Assembly: GCF_001286805.1 (NCBI RefSeq)
Contig: NZ_CXYV01000002.1
Coordinates: 930,001-994,000 of the forward strand
Length of the DNA stretch: 64,000 bases
Direction of reading: 5' to 3'
DNA from: Kallipyga gabonensis
GTDB lineage: Bacteria > Bacillota > Clostridia > Tissierellales > Peptoniphilaceae
This document shows positions 44,743-53,578 of this stretch, piece by piece. A model generated the notes under the pieces. That model was not told the origin of the DNA. It was given only the letters and a program-made list of their open reading frames with translations, and ran no database searches. Numbering within the stretch: the first letter of the stretch is position 1; each line of letters opens with the position of its first letter. Position numbers and translations under genes: made by a program.

Positions 44743-45720
44743 ATGAGTCATCATCAAAAGCAAATCGATGAAGTGGTAAAGGCGGTCAAGGCCGCCGATG
44801 TGGAGTCCATCTACCTTGTTGGATGCGGTGGTTCTATGGCCGCACTTGCTCCGATGGAATACTTCTTTGATACGGAATGTAATATTCCTGTCAAAGTCTA
44901 TTCCGCAAATGAATTTGTTTATCGTAAACCAACTCGTTTGAACAAGAATTGCTTGGTCATTACACGTTCTCATTCAGGAACAACTCCGGAAACCATTGAA
45001 GCAACAAAAATGGCCACTGAAGCCGGCGCATTGACGGTTGCCATCTCCATGGAAGAGGAGAGCGACCTCTGCAAGGCAGCCAAGTACATCATCCATTATG
45101 ATTACAGCAAAGAGAAGAAGATTGACCTTTTTGAAGGGGACACTACGGTTGCCCTTCGTTTGATGGCATCCATTCTTAACGCTATTGAACCCAATGAAAA
45201 ATATGAAAGACTCCTGGACCAGCTCAAGGGCATTGAAGGCCTGGTTGAGAAAAACCGGGAAGCCTATAAAGAAAAGGCCGAGGAATTCGGAAAGACTTTA
45301 AAGAGAAATGAGATCATCTACACCATGGCTTCCGGCCAATATTATCCGGAAATGTATGCCTGGACCTCCTGCCTCATGATGGAAATGCAGTGGGTTCACT
45401 CCCACCACATCCATTCCGGTGAATACTTCCACGGTCCTTTCGAAATTACCGATTACGACGTTCCCTTCCTGATTGTCCGGTCCAATGGCAAGACCAAGCA
45501 CTTGGATGACCGGGCCATCTCCTTCGTCAAGAAGTATTCCGACATGGTCTACATCATTGATACCAACGACTTTATTTATGACGGTATTGATGAGGAATTA
45601 CAGGAATTTGTTGGTGGCATTATTGCGGGCAAGATTGCACGTGATTATGCAGAGAGATTAGCTGACCATCGTGGTCATCCTCTGTCGGTAAGACGTTACA
45701 TGTGGAGAATGGAGTATTAA
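44743..45720 (+). CDS. frlB: Fructosamine-6-phosphate deglycase, FrlB-like (SIS domain)
   Basis: 325 aa, close to B. subtilis FrlB. It splits fructosamine 6-phosphates (Amadori products such as fructoselysine-6-P) into glucose 6-phosphate and the free amino acid. The two SIS domains include LVGCGGSMAALAP, ITRSHSGTTPETI, the strongly conserved HSHHIHSGEYFHGPFE segment that forms the active site, and the C-terminal HPLSVRRYMWRMEY. AAAGGAGG precedes the ATG. First gene of the operon. Which amino-acid conjugate is used cannot be read. Confidence 0.92.
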   Translation: MSHHQKQIDEVVKAVKAADVESIYLVGCGGSMAALAPMEYFFDTECNIPVKVYSANEFVYRKPTRLNKNCLVITRSHSGTTPETIEATKMATEAGALTVAISMEEESDLCKAAKYIIHYDYSKEKKIDLFEGDTTVALRLMASILNAIEPNEKYERLLDQLKGIEGLVEKNREAYKEKAEEFGKTLKRNEIIYTMASGQYYPEMYAWTSCLMMEMQWVHSHHIHSGEYFHGPFEITDYDVPFLIVRSNGKTKHLDDRAISFVKKYSDMVYIIDTNDFIYDGIDEELQEFVGGIIAGKIARDYAERLADHRGHPLSVRRYMWRMEY

Positions 45721-45739
45721 TTCCGGAAAGGATCCCATC

Positions 45740-47041
45740 ATGAAAACTCGTTTTAAATCAATAGCCGCTCTTTTGCTGGCTTTCCTGCTCGTATTGACGG
45801 CCTGCGGCGGTGGAGACACCGGAAAGACCTCAGACAGCCAAGGCGGGGACCAGGGTGGTAAGGAACAGGTTGAGATTTACTTCTTCCACCGTTGGCCCAA
45901 TGAACCGAAAAAGACTTATTTTGATACCATGGCTAAGGCTTTCATGAAAAAAAATCCCAATGTGAAGATTCGGATTGAAAGCGTCATCAACGATTCCTAC
46001 AAGGAGAAAATTGGTGTCCTCGTTTCCTCTAACGACATCCCTGACCTCTTTGTTTCATGGTCGGATTCCTTTGCCAATAACCTCGTTAATTCCGGAAAAG
46101 TGAGAGAACTGGATGATCTTTACCAGGAAGATACGGAATGGGCAAGCAAGATTATGGAGTCCCAGAAGAAAGGCTTCACCTTTGACGATAAGTGCTATGG
46201 TGTACCTTTAACCATCGATGGTAAATCTTTCTTCTATAACAAAGACATCTTCGAAAAAGAAGGTCTCCAAGTGCCCAATACCTATGATGAACTGATCCAG
46301 GTTCTGGAAAAACTCAAGGCTGCCGGTTATGAACAGCCCTTGGTATGCGGTTTAACAGAGCCTTGGGTTATCTCCCACTACATGGGCCCCATCTTTGACC
46401 GGATGGTTCCAAAGGAAATCCGTGACAAGGACTATAACGTCAAAACCGGTGAATTCACGGATCCCGGCTATCTTGAAGGCCTGAAGATGTTCAAGGAGCT
46501 GACCACTTACATGGGCGAAATCTCCAACTCAATCGACCATGAAACGTCCAGAAATATGTTCATGAATGGGGAATCACCCATTGTATTCCTCCAGCTGGCA
46601 GAAATCCGTTATCTTGAAAAGGGAGATAACCCGGTTAACTATGGATACTTCAACTTCCCCGAAGTCAAGGGTGGCAAGGGCGACCAACACACCTTAGAAG
46701 GTGCTCCTGAAGGTTATATGCTATCAAAAGATGCCCCAAAAGAAGCCATTGAATTTTTGAAGTTCCTGACCTCTCCCGAACAAGCCGCTCAATTTACTAA
46801 AGATAGTGGTGAATTAACTGCCATTGAAGGTGGCGTAACTGAAGAAACCGCTTCACCGGCTAGCCGTGAGGCCTATGAGCTGATCAAATCCGCAGAATCC
46901 ATCACTCCTTGGTTTGATAATGCCGTTGATATTAAGATTGGGGATATCTTCATGCGTGGTGGACAGTCTCTGGCCATTGATCAAACAACTCCTGAAGAGA
47001 TCATGAAAAATGTCCAGGAGGAAGCCGCTAAGTTGAGATAA
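45740..47041 (+). CDS. frlO: Fructosamine ABC importer, solute-binding lipoprotein
   Basis: 433 aa. Signal peptide with lipobox LTAC (Cys about residue 22) anchors it to the outer face of the membrane. The mature part is a family 1 sugar-binding protein (FFHRWPNEP at the start, LTIDGKSFFYNKDIF, ALEGAPEGYMLSKDAPK-like C-terminal segment). It follows frlB by 19 bases and precedes two permeases, in the place of FrlO in Bacillus. It captures the glycated amino acid for import. Confidence 0.9.
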   Translation: MKTRFKSIAALLLAFLLVLTACGGGDTGKTSDSQGGDQGGKEQVEIYFFHRWPNEPKKTYFDTMAKAFMKKNPNVKIRIESVINDSYKEKIGVLVSSNDIPDLFVSWSDSFANNLVNSGKVRELDDLYQEDTEWASKIMESQKKGFTFDDKCYGVPLTIDGKSFFYNKDIFEKEGLQVPNTYDELIQVLEKLKAAGYEQPLVCGLTEPWVISHYMGPIFDRMVPKEIRDKDYNVKTGEFTDPGYLEGLKMFKELTTYMGEISNSIDHETSRNMFMNGESPIVFLQLAEIRYLEKGDNPVNYGYFNFPEVKGGKGDQHTLEGAPEGYMLSKDAPKEAIEFLKFLTSPEQAAQFTKDSGELTAIEGGVTEETASPASREAYELIKSAESITPWFDNAVDIKIGDIFMRGGQSLAIDQTTPEEIMKNVQEEAAKLR

Positions 47042-47072
47042 TCATATTCGCTAAGAATAGGTGAGATTTATG

Positions 47073-47107
47073 CTGGCAGTTAAGAGGCTTGGCCTCTTAA
47101 CTGCCGG
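47073..47107 (+). other. Strong intergenic stem-loop between frlO and frlN
   Basis: GGCAGTTAAGAGGC pairs with GCCTCTTAACTGCC around a three-base TTG loop, and the stem extends further with C-G and a T-G wobble. There is no T-run. Such hairpins behind binding-protein genes usually protect the upstream mRNA or partly reduce read-through, so that more binding protein than permease is made. Confidence 0.8.
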
Positions 47108-47129
47108 TATTATAAGGTAGGAGATTGAC

Positions 47130-48017
47130 ATGAAAAGCCTTAAGAAAAATAAAAATCAAATATGGTTTGTCCTCCCACTCTTACTTTTTTTGATTTTTTT
47201 CATATTTGGACCTTTAATTCAAAACTTCATTAATAGCTTCTATGAGTTTTCTTCCTTTTCTCCAGTGAAGGAATTCGTGGGCCTAAAAAATTACAAAAGT
47301 CTTTTACAAGATCGAACCATTTCCGTAGCTTTGACCAATAACGTTCGGTATGCGGTTATCTCGGTCATCTGCCAAGTGGGAATTGGCCTAATCCTCGCTG
47401 CTGTTCTGGAACAAAAGTTCCTGAGGAAGGTTGCTCCTTTTTTCAGAGTGGTATATTTTATGCCGGTGATGATATCGATTTCAGTTATCGCCCTGCTCTT
47501 TAGTTTTATTTACAATCCCCAGATGGGGCTTTTGAATGGATTTTTGGATGCCATAGGTCTTGGATTTCTAAAGAAGACTTGGTTGGGGAGTCCATCAACA
47601 GCCATTTATGCAACGATTGCCATGAGCCAGTGGCAGAGTACCGGATATATCATGATGCTCTTTATCGTCGCCATGCAGAAAATTCCAAATGAATTGTATG
47701 AAGCGGCAGAAATTGATGGAGCATCAAGTATATCAAGGTTCTTTAATGTAACTATCCCGCAGGTTCGAGAAACCATTTTTGTTAACACTCTGATTACGAT
47801 CTCAGGATCCATGCTTGTTTTCAATGAACCCTATATTTTGACAAAAGGCGGTGGACCTGGAATTTCCTCCATCACCTTGGCTGTTCATATGTACCAAGAA
47901 GGCTTTATTAAAAATAAGATGGGCTATGCTTCTACTTTAGCGGTTTTGATCTTTGTCATTACTGCAATTGTCTCGATCATTCAGATTGTTATCTCGAAAA
48001 CCGGAAAGGATGTATGA
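47130..48017 (+). CDS. frlN: Fructosamine ABC importer permease 1
   Basis: 295 aa, MalF-type permease with six membrane helices. The cytoplasmic coupling EAA loop is present (YEAAEIDGASSISRFFNVTIP). It sits directly downstream of the intergenic hairpin with AGGAGA before the ATG, in the FrlN position of the operon. Confidence 0.9.
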   Translation: MKSLKKNKNQIWFVLPLLLFLIFFIFGPLIQNFINSFYEFSSFSPVKEFVGLKNYKSLLQDRTISVALTNNVRYAVISVICQVGIGLILAAVLEQKFLRKVAPFFRVVYFMPVMISISVIALLFSFIYNPQMGLLNGFLDAIGLGFLKKTWLGSPSTAIYATIAMSQWQSTGYIMMLFIVAMQKIPNELYEAAEIDGASSISRFFNVTIPQVRETIFVNTLITISGSMLVFNEPYILTKGGGPGISSITLAVHMYQEGFIKNKMGYASTLAVLIFVITAIVSIIQIVISKTGKDV

Positions 48018-48021
48018 TCTT

Positions 48022-48852
48022 ATGGATAAGAAAAAGATAAGTCCCTCAAGAATAATTATTGTTCTTCTGTTGGTCCTTTTCGCCGCATCCATCATCTATC
48101 CTTTATTCTGGATGTTTATGTCTTCGTTGAAATCTTATGATGAGATTTATAACGCGACATGGAGTCTTCCGGAAACCTGGTTATGGGAAAACTATGTAAA
48201 AGCCTGGAATGGTGGCGTAGCGAGCTATTTTGTCAACTCCTTGATTGTGACTTTTGCCACGGTTGTTCTGGTGATTTTTGTTGGTTCCATGGGTGCCTTT
48301 GCCCTGTCAAAATATAAGTCACGTTTCATTGACCTGGTATTTTTACTGGTGACAGCGGGAATTATGATTAACCCTCAAGTTTGTCTGGTTCCTCTTTTTA
48401 AGATGTTGAACTACTTCCATCTTCTTGACACCAAATGGTCATTGATACTCTCTTATGTTGCCTTCCGTCTCCCCTTGGTCACCCTTCTATTGCGGTCCTA
48501 CTTCCTGTCCATACCCAAGGAAATTAATGAATCCGCTGTTGTTGATGGTTGCAATGAATTTCAGATCTATGCCCACATCTATTTACCAATGAGCAAGCCC
48601 ATGCTCACTACAGTAACCTTGCTGACCGCCTACTACGCTTGGAATGAGTTCCTCTTTGGAATTATTTTTATTTCCTCGGATTCTCAAAAGACCATTCCTG
48701 CCGGATTGATGAACTTCCGGGATGCCCTGCAGACCGATTGGGGAACGCTTTTGGCCGGCATGGCCATAGCCACTTTGCCCATGATTATCCTTCTCATCGT
48801 CTTCCAGAAGCAGTTGGTCAGAGGAATTAGTGAAGGCTCTGTTAAGGGCTGA
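48022..48852 (+). CDS. frlM: Fructosamine ABC importer permease 2
   Basis: 276 aa, MalG-type permease with six helices. The EAA loop reads NESAVVDGCNEFQIYAHIYLP. The ATG at 48022 (AAAGGATG upstream, four bases after the frlN stop) gives a cytoplasmic KKK start before the first helix; in-frame codons further upstream lie within frlN. It pairs with frlN to form the transmembrane channel. Confidence 0.9.
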   Translation: MDKKKISPSRIIIVLLLVLFAASIIYPLFWMFMSSLKSYDEIYNATWSLPETWLWENYVKAWNGGVASYFVNSLIVTFATVVLVIFVGSMGAFALSKYKSRFIDLVFLLVTAGIMINPQVCLVPLFKMLNYFHLLDTKWSLILSYVAFRLPLVTLLLRSYFLSIPKEINESAVVDGCNEFQIYAHIYLPMSKPMLTTVTLLTAYYAWNEFLFGIIFISSDSQKTIPAGLMNFRDALQTDWGTLLAGMAIATLPMIILLIVFQKQLVRGISEGSVKG

Positions 48853-48874
48853 TTGGAAAGGGGATTCTCCTATC

Positions 48875-49696
48875 ATGAAATTGATCTGTGTTGGAGACAA
48901 TGTTTGCGATTGCTACATTTATGAAAAGAAATACTATCCCGGCGGCAACTGTGTCAATGTAGCCGTCAATGCCAAGAGAAACGGGGCAGAAGCTGTTTCC
49001 TATCTCGGCATCTTCGGCAATGATGAGATGGCTGCCCATATCAAGGATTGTCTGGACAAAGAAGGAGTAGACTATTCCAAATCCAGAGTGATGGTGGGCC
49101 GGTCAGGTCAGCCCGGGGTCAATATTGATGAACACGGAGACCGGATTTTTGTCCGCCGGTATACGGATACTGTCCAGACTATGGCCAAGCTTCACCTGGT
49201 CCAAAGCGACCTGGACGAAATCCAAAAATATGACCTACTCCATACCAGCTGCTATTCCTTCCTGGAGGAGGAATTGCCCAAACTGAAGGATTTGGTCAAG
49301 GTTTCCTATGATTTTTCCTTGATTGAGAACATTGAAAAAATGTTGGAAGCTGCACCCTACATCAATTATGCTTTTGTATCCGCCTCTCAGACAGAGAAAG
49401 AGTATAGACGGGAGCAAGCAAAGTTACTTCTGGATAGGGGGGTGGAACTGGTATGCATGACTCGTGGTGATCAGGAATGTGAAGTGCACACCAGGGATAA
49501 AATATATACACGAGAGCCCTTGAAAACTGATATTATTGATACCATGGGGGCAGGGGATAGCTTTATTGCCGGCTTCCTGGTGGCATATATGGATGGCAAG
49601 TCGATTGAGAATGCTCTTTTGAGTGCGGTTAAAAGTGCTCAAGGAACTTGCCAAATAAGTGGTGGTTTTGGATACCCGAAGGAACTCAAGGATTGA
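48875..49696 (+). CDS. frlD: Fructosamine kinase, FrlD-like (PfkB family)
   Basis: 273 aa. Phosphorylates the imported glycated amino acid at the 6 position, producing the substrate of FrlB. The PfkB fold is shown by PGGNCVNVAVNAKRNG near the N-terminus and the anion-hole/catalytic-base motif DTMGAGDSFIAGF near the C-terminus. ATG 48875 has GGAAAGGGG upstream. The order after the permeases matches frlD in B. subtilis. Confidence 0.92.
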   Translation: MKLICVGDNVCDCYIYEKKYYPGGNCVNVAVNAKRNGAEAVSYLGIFGNDEMAAHIKDCLDKEGVDYSKSRVMVGRSGQPGVNIDEHGDRIFVRRYTDTVQTMAKLHLVQSDLDEIQKYDLLHTSCYSFLEEELPKLKDLVKVSYDFSLIENIEKMLEAAPYINYAFVSASQTEKEYRREQAKLLLDRGVELVCMTRGDQECEVHTRDKIYTREPLKTDIIDTMGAGDSFIAGFLVAYMDGKSIENALLSAVKSAQGTCQISGGFGYPKELKD

Positions 49697-49697
49697 T

Positions 49698-50450
49698 ATG
49701 ACAAAAGCAGAGATTAGAAATCAGGGCACATTTTTTCTTTATGAGGAAATAGCTAAGGATATACGAGATAAAATCTACCAAGAGCAATTGATAGATGGCT
49801 ATCGCTTGCCATCTGAAATGGAACTATGTCGGCAATTCAAGGCCAGTCGACCAACCGTCCGGAGAGCGATTGATGAACTAAAAAAAGAGGGCTTGATAGA
49901 GGTTCTTCATGGAAAAGGAACTTATGTTAAGAAGACAAAAAGAAAGGATATTCGAATCCTGGATTTTAGTGGATTTACGGACGGGATGGCACAAGAAGAT
50001 AGTCAATTCACAAAAGTTATTCTCGCAAAGAATGTAAGAATATCTTCTGATGAAGAAATGAAGATCTTCCGTAGCAATAAAAAATTCAAGATCCTTGAGT
50101 TGGTTCGGGGTGTTTATGAAAATGAGAAACCCTTCTCAGTGGACTATGCTTATTTCCCTCTCTCCTTGTATCCCAATATCGATAAAAAGATTTTTGATGA
50201 TACCTCCACCTATCAGCTCATTCGTGAAGTGTATAAGGCTAAATTTGCCAAGGCCCACAAATCTATTGAATTCTTAAGTCAATGTTCTGATATCAATGTG
50301 TTGAATTTTTTGACCGGAGGTAGCAGAATCCCTTTGATTTCCGTGAAAAAACAAATTGAAAACAATGCGGCAAAGATCATTCATTATTCTCATTTCTATC
50401 TATTGCCCAGTTTGCTTAAGTTTTCCATTGATATCGATATCAAGTCATGA
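49698..50450 (+). CDS. frlR: GntR/HutC-family regulator, FrlR-like
   Basis: 250 aa. N-terminal winged helix (KDIRDKIYQEQLIDG, LPSEMELCRQF, SRPTVRRAIDEL) and C-terminal UTRA ligand domain (about 90-240). UTRA regulators of this subgroup usually sense a phosphorylated sugar, so a fructosamine phosphate is the likely inducer. It starts one base after the frlD stop (AAGGAT upstream), so the operon would control itself. The candidate operator is at 44700-44716. Confidence 0.88.
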   Translation: MTKAEIRNQGTFFLYEEIAKDIRDKIYQEQLIDGYRLPSEMELCRQFKASRPTVRRAIDELKKEGLIEVLHGKGTYVKKTKRKDIRILDFSGFTDGMAQEDSQFTKVILAKNVRISSDEEMKIFRSNKKFKILELVRGVYENEKPFSVDYAYFPLSLYPNIDKKIFDDTSTYQLIREVYKAKFAKAHKSIEFLSQCSDINVLNFLTGGSRIPLISVKKQIENNAAKIIHYSHFYLLPSLLKFSIDIDIKS

Positions 50451-50460
50451 GGAGGCAGCA

Positions 50461-51567
50461 ATGGCAGATGTCACATTAAAGAATGTAAGTAAAGTTTATG
50501 GCGAGGATGTTGTCGCCGTTAAAGATTTTAATCTGGATATCCGAAACGAAGAATTTATTGTCTTTGTCGGGCCCTCAGGTTGCGGAAAGTCCACCACTCT
50601 TCGGATGATTGCAGGTTTGGAAGAGATTACCGAAGGCGAAATCTACATCGGTGACCGGAAGGTCAATGACGTGAGCGCCAAGGACCGGGACATCGCCATG
50701 GTATTCCAGTCCTATGCCCTCTATCCCCATATGACCATTTATGACAACATGGCCTTTTCTCTCAAGTTATCTAAAGTGCCGAAAAAAGAAATTGAGGAAA
50801 AGATTAAAAATGCCTCTGAGATCCTAGGCTTAAACGAATACCTCAATCGTAAGCCCAAGAATCTTTCCGGTGGACAGCGCCAACGGGTCGCCCTGGGCCG
50901 GGCCATCGTCCGAAATCCCAAGGTCTTTTTGATGGATGAGCCCCTGTCCAACCTGGATGCCAAACTCCGTGTTCAGACCCGGACGGAGATCACCAAATTG
51001 CACCAACAGCTCAACACCACCTTTATCTATGTCACCCACGACCAGACCGAGGCCATGACCATGGGGCAAAGAGTGGTCGTCATGAATAAGGGAATTATCC
51101 AACAGGTGGATACCCCCCAAAACATCTACCACAACCCCATCAACCAGTTTGTAGCCGGCTTTATCGGCAGTCCCCGGATGAACATGCTTAAGGGAACAGT
51201 AAGCCGAGAGGGTGGACAGTACAAACTGGCATATGGTCAGAAGTCCATGATCTTAGCCTCCTCCGTCGGAGATAAACTCAAAAAGAAGGGGATTGAATCC
51301 CAGGAAGTGATATTCGGCTTCCGCCCGGAAAACTGCCGCCTGTCCAAGACGGATTCAGGATTTTTTGATGTCGCTGTAGACCAAGTTGAAATGCTGGGTT
51401 CTGATAACTTCAACTATGTGGTCACCGAAAGTGGAGAGAACATTATTAACCGTTCAGCATCCAATGAGATCTACCAACCGGGCGATGCCCTCTCCCTTTT
51501 GCCGGATCCGGAATCCATCCATATTTTCGATGTGGAAAGTGGGGCAGCCTTAAGTTTTTCGGAATAA
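50461..51567 (+). CDS. Sugar ABC importer ATPase, MsmX/YurJ-like
   Basis: 368 aa with the CUT1 importer architecture. Walker A is GPSGCGKST, the signature LSGGQRQRVALGRA and Walker B VFLMDEPLSNLD, followed by a TOBE/MalK-type regulatory domain (about 240-368, FGFRPENCRL). GAGGAGG precedes the ATG. It would energise FrlO-N-M, and in this position it corresponds to YurJ of B. subtilis. MsmX-type ATPases often serve several sugar importers. Confidence 0.93.
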   Translation: MADVTLKNVSKVYGEDVVAVKDFNLDIRNEEFIVFVGPSGCGKSTTLRMIAGLEEITEGEIYIGDRKVNDVSAKDRDIAMVFQSYALYPHMTIYDNMAFSLKLSKVPKKEIEEKIKNASEILGLNEYLNRKPKNLSGGQRQRVALGRAIVRNPKVFLMDEPLSNLDAKLRVQTRTEITKLHQQLNTTFIYVTHDQTEAMTMGQRVVVMNKGIIQQVDTPQNIYHNPINQFVAGFIGSPRMNMLKGTVSREGGQYKLAYGQKSMILASSVGDKLKKKGIESQEVIFGFRPENCRLSKTDSGFFDVAVDQVEMLGSDNFNYVVTESGENIINRSASNEIYQPGDALSLLPDPESIHIFDVESGAALSFSE

Positions 51568-51591
51568 AAAGTTTGAAGGAAAGGAAATATT

Positions 51592-52260
51592 GTGTCCTTA
51601 AAGAACATCATCTTTGATATGGATGGGGTTCTGGTGGATTCTGAGCCCATGTACTGGTTCCGCATTCGGAATTTCGCTAAATTTCATGGGGTGGAATTGA
51701 CCAGGGAGGAGTCCCTTCAAATGGTGGGGAGGGCCTTCCGGAAAGACCTGGAGTTTCTCTCCAACAAGTTAGATGGGAAGTATTCAGCGGATGAACTGGA
51801 AGCCAGATACCGGGATCCCGCCAACCATCCTTATTTTGCTCTCCCGGACTACTCTGAAATCATCATGCCCTACGTTCGCTATGTCTTGCCTCGCCTTAAG
51901 GAAATGGGGCTTAAGCTGGCCATTGCCAGCTCATCATCCAGGGACCAAATTGGAAGGGCCATCCGGGAATGTCAGCTGGAAAAGTTTTTTGACCTCTATG
52001 TTTCCGGGGATGAGTTCCGAAAATCTAAGCCGGATCCGGAGATCTACCTGACTACCCTGGACCGTATAGGGGCAAAAGCGGAGGAGACCATCGTCATCGA
52101 GGACTCCACCTATGGGATCCAGGCAGCGAAAGGGGCCGGCCTCCGGGTCATCGCTCGGGAAGATGACCGCTTCGACTTTGATCAAAGCGAGGCAGACTAC
52201 CGGGTGGGCTCCCTCTATGAAGCCTATTTCTTGATCAAAGAAGGGCTGGATTTATTTTAG
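51592..52260 (+). CDS. HAD-superfamily sugar phosphatase/phosphomutase-like
   Basis: 222 aa, HAD subfamily IA, related to beta-phosphoglucomutase. The nucleophile motif is FDMDGVLVDSEP, the Ser/Thr motif IASSSSRD, then the Lys KSKPDPEIY and the acidic motif VIEDSTYGI. The start is GTG with AAGGAAAGG upstream. Last gene of the frl operon, an addition relative to the Bacillus locus. It may dephosphorylate a dead-end or toxic sugar phosphate made from glycated substrates, but this is inference from position. Confidence 0.85.
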   Translation: MSLKNIIFDMDGVLVDSEPMYWFRIRNFAKFHGVELTREESLQMVGRAFRKDLEFLSNKLDGKYSADELEARYRDPANHPYFALPDYSEIIMPYVRYVLPRLKEMGLKLAIASSSSRDQIGRAIRECQLEKFFDLYVSGDEFRKSKPDPEIYLTTLDRIGAKAEETIVIEDSTYGIQAAKGAGLRVIAREDDRFDFDQSEADYRVGSLYEAYFLIKEGLDLF

Positions 52261-52275
52261 AAACAATTATCGATA

Positions 52276-52313
52276 CCACCTACGGGGATGATTCATCCTC
52301 GTAGGTGTTTTTT
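52276..52313 (+). terminator. Terminator of the frl operon
   Basis: CACCTACG-GGATG/CATCC-CGTAGGTG stem (one mismatch) followed by six T. Confidence 0.88.
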
Positions 52314-52397
52314 GTTTAGACGATATGGTCGATGAGATGGAGAGCGAATGATTCTCTCGATTCCGGTCGATTTTCAACGGGAAGGGGGAAAAAGGGG

Positions 52398-52403
52398 TAT
52401 AAT
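52398..52403 (+). promoter_or_regulatory. Probable -10 element of ldh
   Basis: TATAAT about 98 bases before the ldh start; no good -35 is visible at 16-18 bases upstream. The remaining 52404-52500 leader shows no riboswitch I can recognise. Confidence 0.4.
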
Positions 52404-52500
52404 GCAAAATATAAAGTTAGCCATTCCTAACGAAATAATCTTTGTTGATAGAGTAAAGCAAGGAGCGGACCGGTCTTTGCCAAGACAGAAGGAGAATGAT

Positions 52501-53454
52501 ATGAATAAAAAAATAGATAATCGAAAGGTCGCCATTGTCGGCTGCGGCTTTGTGGGTTCTTCTGCAGCCTTTGCCCTGATGCAAAGCGGACTCTTTTCCG
52601 AGATTGCTCTGGTGGATGTGGACCGGGAGCGGGCGGAGGGAGAGGCCCTGGATATATCCCATGGTGTCCCCTTTGTGGGTCATGTGGAAGTCTATGCGGC
52701 GGACTACGATGAGATCATGGATGCGGCGATCGTGGTCATCACTGCCGGTGCTGCGCAGAAGCCGGGGGAGACCCGGCTGGACCTGGTCAATAAAAACATC
52801 AAAATTTTCCAATCCATCCTTCCGGAATTCAAAAAGCGGTCCTATCCCGGGATTTTGCTAATCGTGTCTAATCCGGTGGATATCCTGACCCTAGCCGCCT
52901 TGGAGCTGAGCGGACTGCCTGAACATCGGGTCATCGGATCCGGTACGGTCCTGGATACGGCCCGGCTCAAGATGAGGCTGAGCGACCATCTGGATGTCGA
53001 CAGTCGCAGCGTCCATTCCTTTATTATTGGAGAGCATGGGGACAGCGAAATAGCCGCCTGGTCCTCCACCAATATATCCGGTATTCCTTTGAATGACTTT
53101 TGTGAGATGCGGGGATTCTTTTCCCACGAAGAGTCCATGAAGCAAATTGCGGACGAGGTGAGAAACAGTGGGTATGAAATTATTGAGAAGAAGCATGCTA
53201 CCTACTATGGAATCGCCATGTCGGTTGTCCGGATCTGCAAGGCCATTGTTATGAATGAGCGGTCCATTCTCTCGGTTTCCACCAAGATGAATGGGGAATA
53301 CGGGATCAGTGACATCTGCTTGAGCATGCCGGTCATTGTCGGGGAAGAGGGGGTAGGCGACCACATCCCCCTGCCTTTAAGCGTGGAAGAGCACCAGCTC
53401 CTCCTGACCTCGGCCAATGCTCTTAAGGAAGTGGCTCGGTCGGCAGGGCTTTAG
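52501..53454 (+). CDS. ldh: L-lactate dehydrogenase
   Basis: 317 aa. Reduces pyruvate to L-lactate with NADH, regenerating NAD+ during fermentation. The NAD loop is VGCGFVGSS and the substrate loop AAQKPGETRLDL has Gln at the position that separates lactate from malate dehydrogenases. The catalytic His is in IGEHGDSE and Arg/Asp lie in the expected places. ATG 52501 has GAAGGAGA upstream. Monocistronic between terminators. Confidence 0.95.
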   Translation: MNKKIDNRKVAIVGCGFVGSSAAFALMQSGLFSEIALVDVDRERAEGEALDISHGVPFVGHVEVYAADYDEIMDAAIVVITAGAAQKPGETRLDLVNKNIKIFQSILPEFKKRSYPGILLIVSNPVDILTLAALELSGLPEHRVIGSGTVLDTARLKMRLSDHLDVDSRSVHSFIIGEHGDSEIAAWSSTNISGIPLNDFCEMRGFFSHEESMKQIADEVRNSGYEIIEKKHATYYGIAMSVVRICKAIVMNERSILSVSTKMNGEYGISDICLSMPVIVGEEGVGDHIPLPLSVEEHQLLLTSANALKEVARSAGL

Positions 53455-53488
53455 TACTTGTAGAGATTTTTTACTGGAATAAGGATTT

Positions 53489-53530
53489 AAAAATCCCCGT
53501 CGCTTGCAGGACAAGCAGCGGGGATTTTTT
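53489..53530 (+). terminator. Terminator of ldh
   Basis: AAAAATCCCCG...CGGGGATTTTTT stem with inner CGCTTG/CAAGC pairing and T-run. Confidence 0.88.
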
Positions 53531-53578
53531 ATGCCCGGAGGCCTGGGACCAGCCGGATTGTTCAATGAAAAGGAATCT

